In this document: piece by piece, positions 13,191 through 25,771 of the stretch
Layout: every line of letters starts with the position of its first letter
Numbering within the stretch: position 1 is the stretch's first letter
From: Delphinapterus leucas
Lineage: Eukaryota > Chordata > Mammalia > Artiodactyla > Monodontidae
Reading direction: 5' to 3'
Assembly: GCF_002288925.2 (NCBI RefSeq)
Contig: NW_022098049.1
Location: 3,612,757 to 3,676,756, forward strand
DNA length: 64,000 nucleotides
Program-made: the position numbers and the translations under genes
Notes under the pieces: generated by a model
Told to the model about the DNA's origin: nothing
Seen by the model: only the letters and a program-made list of their open reading frames with translations
The model's database searches: none

Positions 13191-14264
13191 CCCTCCCAGC
13201 CAGTCTAGGGTTTTTCCACTACTCACTCGGACCCCTGGGTCCACTGGTGACTCCGGAGGAGTGGATGGAGCTGTCTGTGTCTGTACATTCTCATCGGTGT
13301 TATAGAGATAAAAACTCCTGACCTTACAGGGCCATTGGGAGGTTAAATTAGTTAAAGGGTATTCAGTTCACTTCGCTCTTCACTCAGAGCCTGTTCTTTA
13401 GACTGAAAGAGTGCTAAACTAAGCCATTTTGCAGAGAGGTCTGAGTCATCTAGTGGCAGCTGTCTGTGCCTCACGGGAGGTGCTTTGATCATTGTCATCT
13501 AAATGCGTGTGTTAAGTACTGTCTGGGGCACCTTGCTCCAGGCTGTGCTAAGTGAGTTACCCAGATAATGGTCTCTGCCCTTGAGAACAGTGCTGAGGCT
13601 AAGGGGCCTAAAGTTTATTCACACAGCAGCGGAACAACACAGATAGGCAGATAGGCAGACAAGACTGGGCATCCGAATATACCGAATTCAGAGAATCTAA
13701 TCTTTGAGCCTAGAGGGAGCTTGGAGACATCCAGTCTGCCTCCCTGGCTTAGACAAGTGAAGTGCCTTAGCCCAGGTCACATAGCAAGTTGGGACCAGGT
13801 TACCTGATCTGACCAGCATTCTCCCCACCTCCCCCTGCTGGAGCAGAATTGTTTTTCTCAAGGGTTAGAAGGTAACAGTGTCTATTATATTTAATCAGGA
13901 AAGTTGGGAGCTGGCATTTCAAGGACATCTTGAGATGAGAGAGCTCAGAATGTGGGCATAGGGGATGGTGGGCAGAGTGTGTGTGAGAAGGATTGGGCCA
14001 AAAAGGATTATGAAATAACTTGAAACAACCTAGAAAGAAGTCTTGAAGCAGTAGATGAGGTTCTTGGGCATGTTTTGTACCACAGAGGGAAGTCACGGTG
14101 GGACGGTGAAAGGAAGGTCAAACACTCAAAATTACTGCCACTAAAAGGTCTGGGATGGGGCGGGATGGAGTGGTTGGGTGATGGGAAGCAGATCTGGAGG
14201 TTTAAGAAAAATCTTTTCCCCTGTTTCTTGACAGCTGTCATATGTCGAGGCCCATATTTAGCAT

Positions 14265-14400
14265 TTTACGCAAAATGTTTTTATCCTCAGAGCCACCCTA
14301 CCACACAGGTGTTGTTTTCCCATTTACAGATGAGGAAACACTCAGAAGGATTGGGTAACTCGCTCAAAAACACAGAAGTACTGAGGGAGGCAAGATTTAA
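14265..14400 (-). mobile_element. MIR SINE
   Basis: cccatttacagatgaggaaa is the reversed MIR core, with flanking text that also fits. Confidence 0.8.
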
Positions 14401-14726
14401 GCTCATGTTGTCTCCTTCCCTGAGGTCTCTCTGAGAACACTGGGAGGAAAGTTATAGACATCCAGCCAGGAGGAAATTAAAATTGTCCCTTTTTGTCTGT
14501 AAACAAAGAAAGGAACAATAGAGGGGATATTGCACAGGCTGAGAGGTGGGAAACCAACACCAGCTCTTGGAGTAGTCTGAATTATGCCCCAGAGAGGACA
14601 AGTGGAACATGGCTAGAGGTTACTTATTTGTCAGATCATTAACATGGGACATGATACAGTGAGACAGAGGAGAGGAAGACTCACAGAAGAAAGATAAGCA
14701 GATGTCATATAAAATAAGAGTTACTG

Positions 14727-15050
14727 GGCTTCCCTGGTGGCGCAGTGGTTGAGAATCTGCCTGCCAATGCAGGGGACACGGGTTTGTGCCCCGGTCCGGG
14801 AAGATCCCACATGCCATGGAGCAACTAGGCCCGTGAGCCACAACTAATGAGCCTGCGCGTCTGGAGCCTGTGCTCCGCAACAAGAGAGGCCGCAATAGTG
14901 AGAGGCCCGCGCACCGTGATGAAGAGTGGCCCCCGCTTGCCGCAACTAGAGAAAGCCCTCGCACAGAAACGAAAACCCAACACAGCAAAAATAAATAAAT
15001 TAATTAATAAACTCCTACCCCCAACATCTTCTTAAAAAAATAATAATAAT
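14727..15050 (+). mobile_element. CHR-type tRNA-derived SINE, long form
   Basis: It has the head GGCTTCCCTGGTGGCGCAGTGG and the B-box in the slightly changed form GGTTTGTGCCCC. The tail is an AAATAAATT-rich run interrupted by an unusual CCTACCCCCAAC segment. A perfect 15-bp duplication (aaataagagttactg) flanks it at 14712-14726 and 15051-15065. Confidence 0.93.
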
Positions 15051-15499
15051 AAATAAGAGTTACTGATGATTTAGGCTGTTTCAGATTGAGGACTAAGCAT
15101 TGCTCAACTGAAGGGGAAAGTTCAAAGTGGGTAGGTTGGTTGATGTATCCTCTAAACAAATAATATAGTGGCACTGGGTGAGCTAGATCCTCAGAAAACA
15201 TCATTTATGGCCCTGTGTGCATATGGCACTGTACTAAGACACTATAACAAGGAAGTGAATAGTCAGGACTAGGAAAATAACAAACTAGGAGAGGCCACAT
15301 ATTATCACACAGCACCTTGTAGTGGAGGGAGAAGAACAGGGAAAGTTAAGCCCTGACAGGACCTCAGTGCCAGGAAGAGGGGATCATTGAAGCGGTTTTG
15401 AAGAAGATATGAAAGAATTGAGGCAGAAAACAAAAGCAAACGCATCCAGTCTCCTGGAATCCAAGGGAAAAGAAAGGGAGAGAAGACCTGATGGGTGCT

Positions 15500-15700
15500 T
15501 TATTATGTGCTGCGTACATTAAAGAATCAATTTCCTCAAATTAAATAAGGTATTCAGTTAAATTCTCAGTCCTCACAACAGTCCTGCCAGTTGAGTGTTG
15601 TCCCGTTTTACAGACGAGGAAATTAAGGCTCTGAGAGGTGGTGCCTTTCCAGCCGTCAGACAGCTAGGGGAGGCAGGATCCACCTAGATCTGACTCTGAG
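15500..15700 (-). mobile_element. MIR SINE
   Basis: tattatgtgctgcgtacat, then 'ttttacagacgaggaaattaag', is the reverse of MIR. Confidence 0.8.
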
Positions 15701-18009
15701 GCCCTTGCTCCTTCCTCACTGCCCCAGTCACAAGTTGGCTAGGAGATGGGGGGGACTGGTTATGTGCAGAGTCGGAAGCTATGAAAGGATGACGAGGATC
15801 AGAATGGATTCAGAGAAGTGAGGATGCTGGTGGTCTCGCTGAGTGAAACTTCTGTGGAACAGAAATGGGAGAAGTTGACCACAGGGAAATTCACGTGGTC
15901 GGGTTCACGGTTCATTTGCCATGTGTGGCATTTTACTGTCTGGAACGTGGAAGAGTAAATATTAGCTGCATCCAACTTGTGCTTTTGGAGAATGTGAGTT
16001 CCTTGTTTGAAAATTCTTTGCAAGCCACATTTTAGTCTTTGGGCTTCCAGATCGGTACCTCTTCATATAATAGTTCCAAGAGAAATACTGGCTCCAATGT
16101 GTGGTTTTCATATTTTTAAACTGATGGTCCTGTTGGCTACCTAGACATTCACACCAGCAAGACATCTGGAAGTTATGGGAATCCTTTCCCCCAACTAATA
16201 CAGTGATTTGGCCATATATGCTCAGTAATGTCCCCAGGTCTGACCTCCTTGCCCTTTTCAATGACCGGTGGGCCACTTAATGTTTGTGAGATTATGGGTT
16301 TGTGTGAATTGCAATTAACTGGTGAAAAAATAATTATAATTTGGGGAAATGAGGTTTGTCTATATGAGGACTTTGTAATCTGGAGTATGAAAAGAAGAAT
16401 GGGCAAATGTTTTGTTTTAAAAGTACCTAAGTGTCTGTGGCATAGTAAGAAAATGTATTTCAGCTACTGACTTAATTTCTGTTATTGTTGCTGACTTATA
16501 GCCCTACTCCTCCTCTAAGTATGTGTCAGGTCTGAACATAATTCCTCTTTGTAGTCCATTGACTTTTGGAAAATAATGCTGTGATTATAAGGCTTCCTGA
16601 ATACTGTTTTCAACATGTTAGTAATAACCGCATTGTACCTATCTGCTATACTTGGGTAAACATCTCTGTTGCTCAATTTATACTTAATATTGGTCATAGT
16701 GAAACATGTTTTCATCACTTGAAATCCAAATTTTATTTGCTGGGTTAGTAATGGCCACTTATTTCTGTAACATAAATTAGGATGTTGTGCAAGTTTGGTT
16801 TGCAAATAGGTTGACTCTTGAAGGCAACAAGTTTGCCTTGGAATCAGTATGAAGAGTCATTTGAGTTGACTACCTAAATATTCATGAAAATCTTTGTTTT
16901 TTTGGTTTTCAGATAGTGGTAAACTTTGATAGTTATTATAAGGATAAAGGATTTAAAACTGGAATGGTTTTTTAAAACTATAGAGTCCACCTTCCTTCCT
17001 CTTCTCATTCCTTTATTTTTCAGGTTGGAGAAAGAACAATAGCTTAAGTGGCATATGACCTCCCGAGTGGCAGAACCCAGAACTGTCAGTCATTCCCACT
17101 TGCTATCCACCAAAGTACTGTTTTCCTCTCATTGGCAAACAGTTCACTTGAAGGCACTGTGTTTTTCTACCCTAGATGTTGGGCTGGAAAAAAAAGAAAC
17201 TGCCTTTTACATAAAAGCTCTTGAAAATGTTTCTCATACATCAGATCAGCAGAACACAAAAGTTTCTTCCTGCCAAATTTCCCCAAGTCCTCTCTGCTTG
17301 AATTTTCTTCTCACTTTTCTTTTGAAAAGCCGTGTTCCCTTTGCACTTAGGAAGAACGAATCTTATTTGTCCTGACAGCAGTATGCAAACATCTATTGCA
17401 TCACAGTTCCCAAGCAGAGTAAAAAAACCAACAGTCCTTTTCTGAATTTCATTAGCAATGGCAGCAAACATTTCATCAGAACCTCAGAAGCAATCCAGAG
17501 AAGAAAAGAAAAATCAAGTTAGCAATTATATAGTTAACATTATACAAGATGAAAGCCTGCATTAGAAAATCCTGAGTGCTGTAAACTCTACTTTTGAATC
17601 TGCCTTCAGGCTGTCTGTCCTTTCAAAATGTGGTGCCTGTTGGCGGGAGTAGGATTTGAAATGAAATTCATTACAGGAGTAATAAATACAGTGTGTATGG
17701 TGAAACTGAATGTTTATGGAAAAGGTTTTTTGATAAGGACCGAATCAGGCCATCACAATGCTCAAGACATCTTTGGATATGAAATCAGACCAAAGGTTTT
17801 TTAAGAGAGTCTCTGAAAACTTATTTATAGCTCTGTCCCTGAATTTGCAATTGACCTGAAGGGGCAAGGATGAGCCGACAACTGGGGAGAACACAGAGTA
17901 CCTCATCACAAGATATAACTTATCCTGAGAAATCTTGTCCAAAATGTTACATGTTGATAATTCACATACGGAGAGGAAAATTTTTAACAAGCGCCCTGAC
18001 ACCTTGCTG

Positions 18010-18330
18010 CTCTGGAAGGGTCACTGCTTAGCAGTATCTGGTGTCATCCAGGTCTGCCTCATTCCCCCAGCATCCCTGAGCCAAGCACTTAGAGTTCTCC
18101 AAATGTACCTGGACCTCTCTTGCCTGTAGGCCTTGCGGGAGCTCCCCACCCTGCTTGGAATCCCCTTTCTCCTCTGGAAGCCATTGCTGAAGCTCGTAGA
18201 ACTTATTCCACTGTATTTTAACGGCACTCTCTCCCCTGACGCTAGACAGTGAGTCGTTTAGGTCAGGAGCTCTGCTCAGCCTTACTGATGTTGGTGAACA
18301 CAGTACCCACCACGATGACAGGCCCTCAGT
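18010..18330 (+). mobile_element. Probable L2 LINE fragment
   Basis: CT-rich text resembling the L2 3' region, such as 'cttgctgctctggaaggg' and later 'cactctctcccctgacgc'. Identification is tentative. Confidence 0.45.
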
Positions 18331-18411
18331 TCATGGTGGTGGCTGGGTGGGGGGAAGAGGAAGAAGCAAGCAGACAACCTCCTGGGTAGCTTACATTTTA
18401 GGATGCATTTA

Positions 18412-18440
18412 AATAATAATACTAGTAATAATAATAATAC
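18412..18440. repeat. (AAT)n simple repeat, imperfect
   Basis: About nine AAT-like units with two interruptions. Confidence 0.8.
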
Positions 18441-20082
18441 TGGGGAAATTAATATCAGAAAACCTGACTTTAATATTGCTTCCTTTAGTGTAATATACAT
18501 AATAGGGTATCTGTGCATATCACTGGAGTTGCTGCTCTTAAACCCATCCGCTGAGGATGATGGGATGGCAAGCATTGCTTTCTCTCACCTTTTTGCCTGT
18601 GCTCATCTTACCTACTCTTCCTTCACGATTCTTCCCAGCATCACTGTCCCTCCTGCAGTCGTGTTTAGAAGCCCCCCGGTAAGCTCCCCCGGACACCCTA
18701 AGCTCACGTCCATCCTGGTACTCAGCCCACCAGGATAGAGTCATGTGTTTTCTGGTCCATTTCAACCCCTGGCCTTTGCATCCTCCGTGCCTAGGAAACA
18801 GGGGTGGTCAGCAGACATTTACTCAGTGAAAGTTACATGAATCATTCCTTGAGCCCCCAAATGAGGAAGAGAAAATAGATTTTCTTGACATTTTATTCCC
18901 AATCCATAAGCTTTCAGTACTGTAGTCTCTTCTTACAACCTAAGGTTTAACCCTATTTAGGGCTACAACTTTCAGTTATCTGACAGCTGTGAGACTGCTA
19001 CCAGACTGCCATCCTGAAACTGGGTTAAAATTTGAAAGCTGATGCTCTTTACCGTGTCCTGACAATGATTAATTAAGTTTAATTGCCATCTTTGTATTAA
19101 TTCTGAAAAATAAAGTAACTGAATTCATTCTGAAAAATAAGAGAAACCAGTCGTATTTTTAGCACTTATTCCTTTCTAGTTTGCCATCATCTGCAAATCT
19201 CTTGTCAGTTGAAGCACGTTTGACTGTATTCCATTCTCCTCACTTGTTTTCACTTTGCCGGTCAATCTCCTTACATGTTGAATCATATTTTTGGAATGAA
19301 ATAGTCATAGGCTTTTTTATCATTAGCTATTTTACGATTTAATTTAGAAGAGGGAACAGAATGATAAAATTAAATACGAGAGGCCCTCTGTGTGTCATCA
19401 GGTAACCTCGTCTACTTTTGGTGACAAAAATAAAATTCCCTTTAAATAATTTCTAGCTCATTCTGAACCAACTCTGTACAGCTGAATGGCCTTCAGACTG
19501 TGTGAAGATTATGAGAGAACTCATCTCTCCCTCACGATGAACCCAACCACGTTTTTCCCGACAATTAAAATTTTCCTTTTCTTAATTTCATTCCATCGCT
19601 CCTAATTATGACCCCTGTAATTAGTGTACTGATTACCTCCCCGGCACAGTGTCTCTTCCTCCTTGATGTTCCCCCTTTATGTATTTTTAGCCTCCTCCGC
19701 TATCGGCCCCTGAATTCCCTGCTGCCTTTTCCCTCACAGGGCTGCTGGTTGAGGGACTCAGAGTGAGTCTTCCCCAGTCACTTAACCAGCTGTCTCACCA
19801 CATTTGGCTTTTGTCTCAGTTTTCAGCTGAGGAAGAGAATTGTCCTCAGGGAAACCGGAGAGCTACTGTACAGCCTTGTCCTTCTGCGATGTTGGGGGAT
19901 GTGTGCTAATGAGTCGATGCTGTCTCACTACTTCCTGCACAGTCCAGATCAGGTCCACACTCTAGGCTGGAGACTGTGGCTCAAACAGCATCACCCTCAT
20001 TAGAAGCTCAGAAAGGTAGTTAGTTGAGACCTTTCAGTTTTTCTATAGAGTTTGTAAAGCAGGTTCTGAGAGCCTTTTTGCT

Positions 20083-20103
20083 TCTTTCCTTCCTTCCTTC
20101 CTT
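20083..20103. repeat. (TTCC)n short simple repeat
   Basis: About five TTCC units. Confidence 0.8.
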
Positions 20104-21285
20104 TGTTTTGTCCCTCCTTACCATCTTTCACTCCCATTAGTGCTACCTTTTGGAGCTCGTGAATGTCCGTAGACCGTACACTGCAGCGCTAGAACTTGGA
20201 CCCCCACAAAGGCTTTGAAAATGAACGAGATCAGCCAGTCGCCCTGCTTTGCGCTTTCAGAAACTGTCTCCAGGGTTCTCCTTCCTCATGATGTTCTTGT
20301 TACTGCCTGGATGTATTTGTTAGGTCCTTTTTTCCAAAGAGGGCAAAACGTTTCATCTCATCTTCACTGTATCCTAATGAAATAGTTGAGAAAAGACAGT
20401 GTTCGCCTGAAGGAACTTCAACACCTATCCCCCAATTTATGGTAGAGCCCCGTGGTACCTAGATCTAGACTTAACCCACCCCGCTGAAGTCCATGCCTTA
20501 CAGAGCTCTTCTCTGGGTCTTGCGCAGAACCGCTTTTCTGCAGAAGAGCTAGGGGGTGAACGGTGTAATTTTTAAGCCGCCCTTAAGATTGGATGCCAGG
20601 TAACAACCCTGAGCCCCTATCATGCGCTACGCACTGTGATGCAGAGATGATGAGCAAAGGTGGTCCCTGTTCTTGAGCGGCTTACAGATTAGTCAGGGAG
20701 ACAGTGGCAGAAACAGGTAATTACCGAGGATTTAAATTTGGGAGGGATGGGGGAGCCCCTGAGTGAGAAGCTTTCCCAGAGGAAGGCAGTGGCCTTGGTG
20801 AGATTCTCTGTGTTTCTGCGTGGCCCAGCCACTGTTAGGCCCGCTTCTGCCTCCCTTAGCAAGCTCGCTCCTAATTACCACCTGCCCTGGAGTATGTGAG
20901 CTCTCACTGAGAAAGAAAATTTATCCCTCCTGACATCTTTAGGTGTGAATATGGAAAAGAGTAAATGCTAAGCATATTGTCAAGTGCTGTGAATGTCACT
21001 GGACGAGGAAGTTTTAAAAGTGTGATTTCTCCATGTTTACAAAACGAACAAATGACTCAGATCTATTGTACACGCATTCACAAGAGCTGTGTCCTAAGCT
21101 GCTCCCGATTTTGAAGTCATGTGTCTTCTTCCTTTGCATGTGAGGAAGGTTTTATAGAGGGTGGAAAGGGGGACGGGGAACAGAAGGAAGGCTTGGCCAC
21201 AGGACTTGGTTCTAGGTGTGTGAGCGCCGCCAGGGCCCTTCCTCGGGCTCTGTGGTGTGGAAGATGCCCCATACCCCTCACCCCT

Positions 21286-21418
21286 TGCTTCCTTTCTTCT
21301 TTCTCTCTCTCTCCCTCCCTCCCCCTCCCCCTTCCCCTCGTCCTCCTCCCCATTCTCCTTCTCTTTCTCCATCTCTCTCTGTCTCTGTCGTTTTTCTTCT
21401 TCCTCCCAGTTGGCAGGG
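21286..21418 (+). repeat. Polypyrimidine tract
   Basis: Roughly 130 bases that are almost all C and T on the plus strand, made of shifting CTCT, CCCT and TTCT blocks. Open frames of 109-124 codons on both strands across it are products of the composition bias, not genes. Mirror-symmetric blocks could allow triplex structure. Confidence 0.9.
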
Positions 21419-21705
21419 ATTTTTTCCCCCTTTGGTATGTTTTCTGTTAGGCTAACTTCAGACAAGACCCTGAAAACTGAAAACAGATGTCGAGGTGACG
21501 CAGAGCGCCTTGTGGGTTCATCACTCTCGGAAACCCCGACTGGCTCTGCGCACTTTGCAGGCTGGGAGCCGGGCTGCGTTTTGGGTGGCTTCGCTGACTT
21601 TGCGGCTGACAGGACTGTTGAGCCTCACTAGATCTGGTCCCTCGGGCTCTCACCTTTTAAAATTTCTTCCATATGGAATGCACTTTGGGGATTAGTCCCC
21701 TTTCT

Positions 21706-21929
21706 GTTTTTTTTTCTTTCTTTTTTTTTTTTTTTTTTTTTTGCGGTACGCGGGCCTCTCACTGCCGCGGCCTCTCCTGTTGCGGAGCACAGGCTCCGGA
21801 CGCGCAGGCTCAGCGGCCACGGCTCATGGGACCAGCCGCTCCGCGGCATGTGGGATCTTCCCGGACCGGGGCACGAACCCGTGTCCCCTGCATCGGCAGG
21901 CGGACTCTCAGCCACCAGGGAAGCCCTAT
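21706..21929 (-). mobile_element. CHR-type tRNA-derived SINE, short form, A-box region deleted
   Basis: The body is the short GC-rich CHR form read in reverse, with a T-run at its left end. A 10-bp duplication (tcccctttct) flanks it at 21696-21705 and 21930-21939. Where other copies read 'ctcaaccactgcgccaccagg' this one reads 'ctcagccaccagg', so about 8-9 bases of the promoter A-box are missing. Confidence 0.92.
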
Positions 21930-21939
21930 TCCCCTTTCT

Positions 21940-23520
21940 TTTTTCTATTCTTTTTTTTTTTTCTTGTTTAAAAATGACTACACTGTGCCACCATAAAGAA
22001 GAATTTTTAAATGGATCAAAAATAAACCTTGATACTCTTTATCAGATGCATGTAGAAAGGAAAAATAAGCATATTTAATTATTGCCAGATTCTGAGGCGT
22101 CTTGTAACTACCATGCTGGTTAAATCCTACGGAGTAACATACCTGATTAGACTTGAGGCCTGCCCTCACTTAGTAAGACAAATAATTCCCCCTTCACTGA
22201 GCTTTATCCCACAATGGACGTCTTCAGTGCCTCTTTACCTTTTATCGTCTGAAGATCAAAATTTATCATTTATTTCGAGAAGCTTTACAAAACAAAGTAT
22301 GATATTGGTGCTGGCTTTATTCTGTTATTAAAGTCTTGCATTCTACACAGGAATTTCATTTTTGTTTTGTCTAGAGCTTCGAAATTAGAGGAGATGGAAG
22401 AGAAGATGTTATATAAATTACGTTGTGTTGGATTACCTTGTAGGGGAGCAGATAAGTTTGAAATATTACAACTGTCATTAGGATAATAAATCTCGAATGT
22501 ATCAGGGATGGAAATGGTGTCATAGTCCCTGTCTTACCCAAAGCTGAAGTGTTGCAGTTTTAAGGTTGAGCAATTAAAAATTGTAAAGCTCCTTTTTAAA
22601 ATATTATGATCTCTAGACTTGATTTCGTTATCTGTTTCATTTTGACAAATTGAATAAACAAATCCATCCACCCCCATTGCCATGAGTCCTACTTTCTTCT
22701 TAAATATTACTTGGTCTCATAAACAGTACCGGTTATAAAAAGTACAAATGAAATAATTATTCTTCAAAAATTAAAAAATGCCCTTGATTCCTTCTCTACT
22801 GCCCGTTCACATATACAGCAGTTATGCCACCAGGACACAGTGGACTGCAATATTTTGTCATATTTTCTTTCAGTCTTTTTTCTGTATACCATATTTAAGA
22901 TTATTTAATCACGCTACATATGTAGTTTTAATTTCATTTTTTCCACCTCTTGTTATAAGCATTTTCTGATGATAAAGATTGTTCTTAATTTCTATCAGAT
23001 TTTGAGTAGTGATGTCACCATTCATTGAAATTCTCAGTCTGTCAGTCAAATATCTAGATTTCCCCAGTGTTTTTCTCTGTTATAAAAACTGCTGTACTTG
23101 AATGTCACTACATGTACACTCTGGCTAAACTCAATAGACTTAAGATGATTTACACATTTTTCATAACTGATGATTTGTACTTTCCCCTGGGCAAGGGAAT
23201 AGAATCAGAGATGATATAAAGACATAGTGTGGAATAGTTTGTTTCTTGGAATCCGACCTCTATCATCTTGCCTTTTGGTAGTTGGCTTTTGCTTTTTGGT
23301 AGTTTGCTTTTGCATTCTCTTTTGGAACAGAGAATGGAGAGTGGAATGACCTAGACGGTGTAAAATGGCTGCCTTTCTGGAAAAAAGTAATTAGATCAAA
23401 GACCGGCTTGTCTTATTCTAAAATATTTGCCTACAGAACAGCCTTCTTTACTGTTTTCATCTTATTATCACAGTCAGTTTATATATAACAATAATCAAAG
23501 CATTCTCTTGCTTTGGCAAC
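21940..23520. other. Intron, unclassified
   Basis: AT-rich DNA with a short T-rich stretch at the start. I see no exon or confident repeat. Confidence 0.45.
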
Positions 23521-23524
23521 CAGT

Positions 23525-24000
23525 CACTCAGTGAACATTTATTAAGTTCCAGCACCTTGCCTGGCTCCCTGAGAATATGAAGATAAATAAGGCAGAGCTC
23601 CTCCCCTCAAGGAATTCATAGTCCAATAGGGAAGATGGAGAAGTAAACAAATGGTTACGTAAAGCATCTACAAAGATATTCTGGGGGCTGAAGGAGGTAT
23701 CACCTCTGCTTTGGGGCTTCACGGAGGAAATACTTGAATTAATTTAGTCTTGAAGTGTGGTCACAGATTGCTAGCGGAAGGGCTAGCAGAGAAGTAGAAT
23801 AGCCTGGCAAGTGTGAGCAAACTGTAATGAGTTTGGGATGGATATGGGGAATGGGATTGAGGAGGGAGATGAAGATGCTCTGGGCCAACTAATGAAAAGT
23901 CTTGTTCTTGTGTTTAAGAGGCCATGGCTTTAGAAAGATGAGCTAGGGTGTAGAAGGAGGTTGGGGAGAGACTGAGGCAGATAGATAAATAAAGAACTTT
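23525..24000. repeat. Old mammalian interspersed repeat, family not named (copy 1 of 4)
   Basis: The text recalls a widespread mammalian repeat: 'gaacatttattaagttccag', 'caatagggaagatggagaag', then 'gtgtttaagaggccatgg'. Related text recurs at 27560, 36060 and 54460. I recognise the pattern but cannot name the family with confidence. Confidence 0.6.
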
Positions 24001-25030
24001 CGCAATATTCTAAATAGGAAGGCTGGGGACTTGAATTAGGACAGCAGCAGTGAGCATGAAAAAAGAAGGAGACAGAGTCAAGGTAGTTTAAAGATAGAGA
24101 TTGGAAAGCATATAGAAATAAGTTGCATCTACTGTGTTGGGTACCTGGATAGGTGGTATTCGCAACCCTCTAAAATAAGGAAACGTAAGATGGACCCAGA
24201 TGGGATTTCTCATCTTCTGATCTTTGCTTGCTTCATACTCTTCCGTGGATCTAAACAATTGAGAGTTGTATACCTTCTCGATGCTGGCAAATCAGTTTTC
24301 CTATCATGTGGTTTTCTAGTTAATTGCCCAAAGCAAAGAAATAGAATGTGTGCATTCGGTGGTCTGCTTTTTCTTAGAAACCTAGAGATGGGCATCAAAC
24401 CTTCTCTGTACTTGCATAACAAGTACTAAATGCATGTACTGAATTTGGGGATATTTTCAGTATTTATTGACTTAAAGTGGATATTGTATGACCAGATCTC
24501 AAAGGATTGGTTTTTGTCCCACCAGTAGAATGCACCGGGTTCTGATTACTTTAAAACCCTCGTATTTTGACATATGACGTGTTTTGACAGTATTTAAAGA
24601 AATGGAGGCAAATTAATACATGATGTCAGCTGAGGACAAAGAACGTGTCTAAAACAACAGCAGATAAATTAACAAGTGCATGATAATGTGACAGGGTACA
24701 TCTTATGAAAATCTCAGCTCATTTGGAGGTTACAAGCTGAAACTCTTTATTCAGTTTACTTTCAAGATCTTTAGAGGAGTTTGTTGAAAGAGCTGTGGAA
24801 GTGAAAGCGGCCAGGAAACTAAAGATGTTGGTAGTGCCCGGTCAGCTAACTACAACTGGGCTAATTTAGGCCTCCCTCTGCCCTGGGCATGGAAGGGCTC
24901 ATCCCATTCAGAATCCTGGGTCGAGCAATCTTGTGGTTTCTCTTTGGGTGAGTCCATAGCACATCGTTTTCATTTAATAGAGCATATATGTTGCAGGTAC
25001 CCACTCTGCTAGCTCCGTGGGAATTCTGAG
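24000..25030. other. Intron, unclassified
   Basis: I see no exon or repeat that I can support. Confidence 0.45.
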
Positions 25031-25034
25031 TAAT

Positions 25035-25275
25035 AATATTAATAATCATAACAATATTTATTGACCCCCTGCTATTTGCCAGACACCCTTTGAAGAATTT
25101 TTCATACATTAGTTCATTTAATCCTCATACAGCTCTGTGAAGTAGGTTCATTCTCTGTGAAGTAGACTGTAAACTCCACTTTACAGCTGAGAAGGTGGAA
25201 ACAGAAAAAGGTAAAGTAACTCACCCAAGAGCTCCCAGCTGATAAAGTGATGGGACCAGGATTTAAACCCGGGCA
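25035..25275 (-). mobile_element. MIR SINE with internal duplication
   Basis: aatatttattgacccctgc-like 5' text and 'ccactttacagctgagaagg' mark a reversed MIR. The motif ctctgtgaagtag occurs twice about 20 bp apart (25132 and 25153), a short tandem duplication inside it. Confidence 0.85.
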
Positions 25276-25329
25276 AGCTGTCTACGAGCCCATGTTCCTA
25301 AACGCGCCAATCCTCACTGCCCGAGTGTC

Positions 25330-25610
25330 CTTCCCTCTTCTTATCACACCTCCCTGGAGAGCCTGGCTTAGTCATCACTTTCTCAGGGAGGTTCACCTTG
25401 ATTCCTCACCCCACCTTCCGAGTTCTTCTAGGTTACTCTTCTTCTTTGTACAAAAGATATTTGTTATTTCACTCCCTGCACAGAACGTAAGTGTTTGTAT
25501 CTGTCTCTCCCACCAGACGTGATTTTAATCCTCTTCATATCCACGGGCATTTGTGTAGCGTTTGGCACAGAGCAGGTGTTCAATGAATACAACTTGAGTT
25601 GAGTTGTTTT
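25330..25610 (+). mobile_element. L2 LINE 3' fragment
   Basis: CT-rich start, 'gaacgtaagtgtttgtatct', then 'tttggcacagagcaggtgt' and 'tcaatgaatac' follow the L2 3' end order. Confidence 0.8.
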
Positions 25611-25771
25611 GGCTTGAACACACAATGCTTGTCCTCAAGGAGCTTTCAATCTACCTAGAAAAGAAGTTCCATCCACATGAAACAACTGAATAATGAAGAA
25701 ATTTAAGCTAAAAGAGTATGGTATATACAGTAGGTGTTATAGGATTTCAAAGGAAGGAGACTGGCTGCAGG

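Larger units (their letters stand above)
15720..21280. other. Transposon-poor intron interval
   Basis: Apart from one probable L2 piece, an AAT repeat and a short TTCC run, I recognise no transposon in about 5.5 kb. No exon with splice sites and a known protein match is seen. It may hold conserved intronic regulatory sequence, but nothing in the raw sequence proves this. Confidence 0.45.

Noticed and set aside
21094..21631. Overlapping open frames of 109-124 codons on both strands
   Set aside because: They are produced by the polypyrimidine tract. The peptides are runs of Ser/Leu/Pro or Glu/Arg/Lys.
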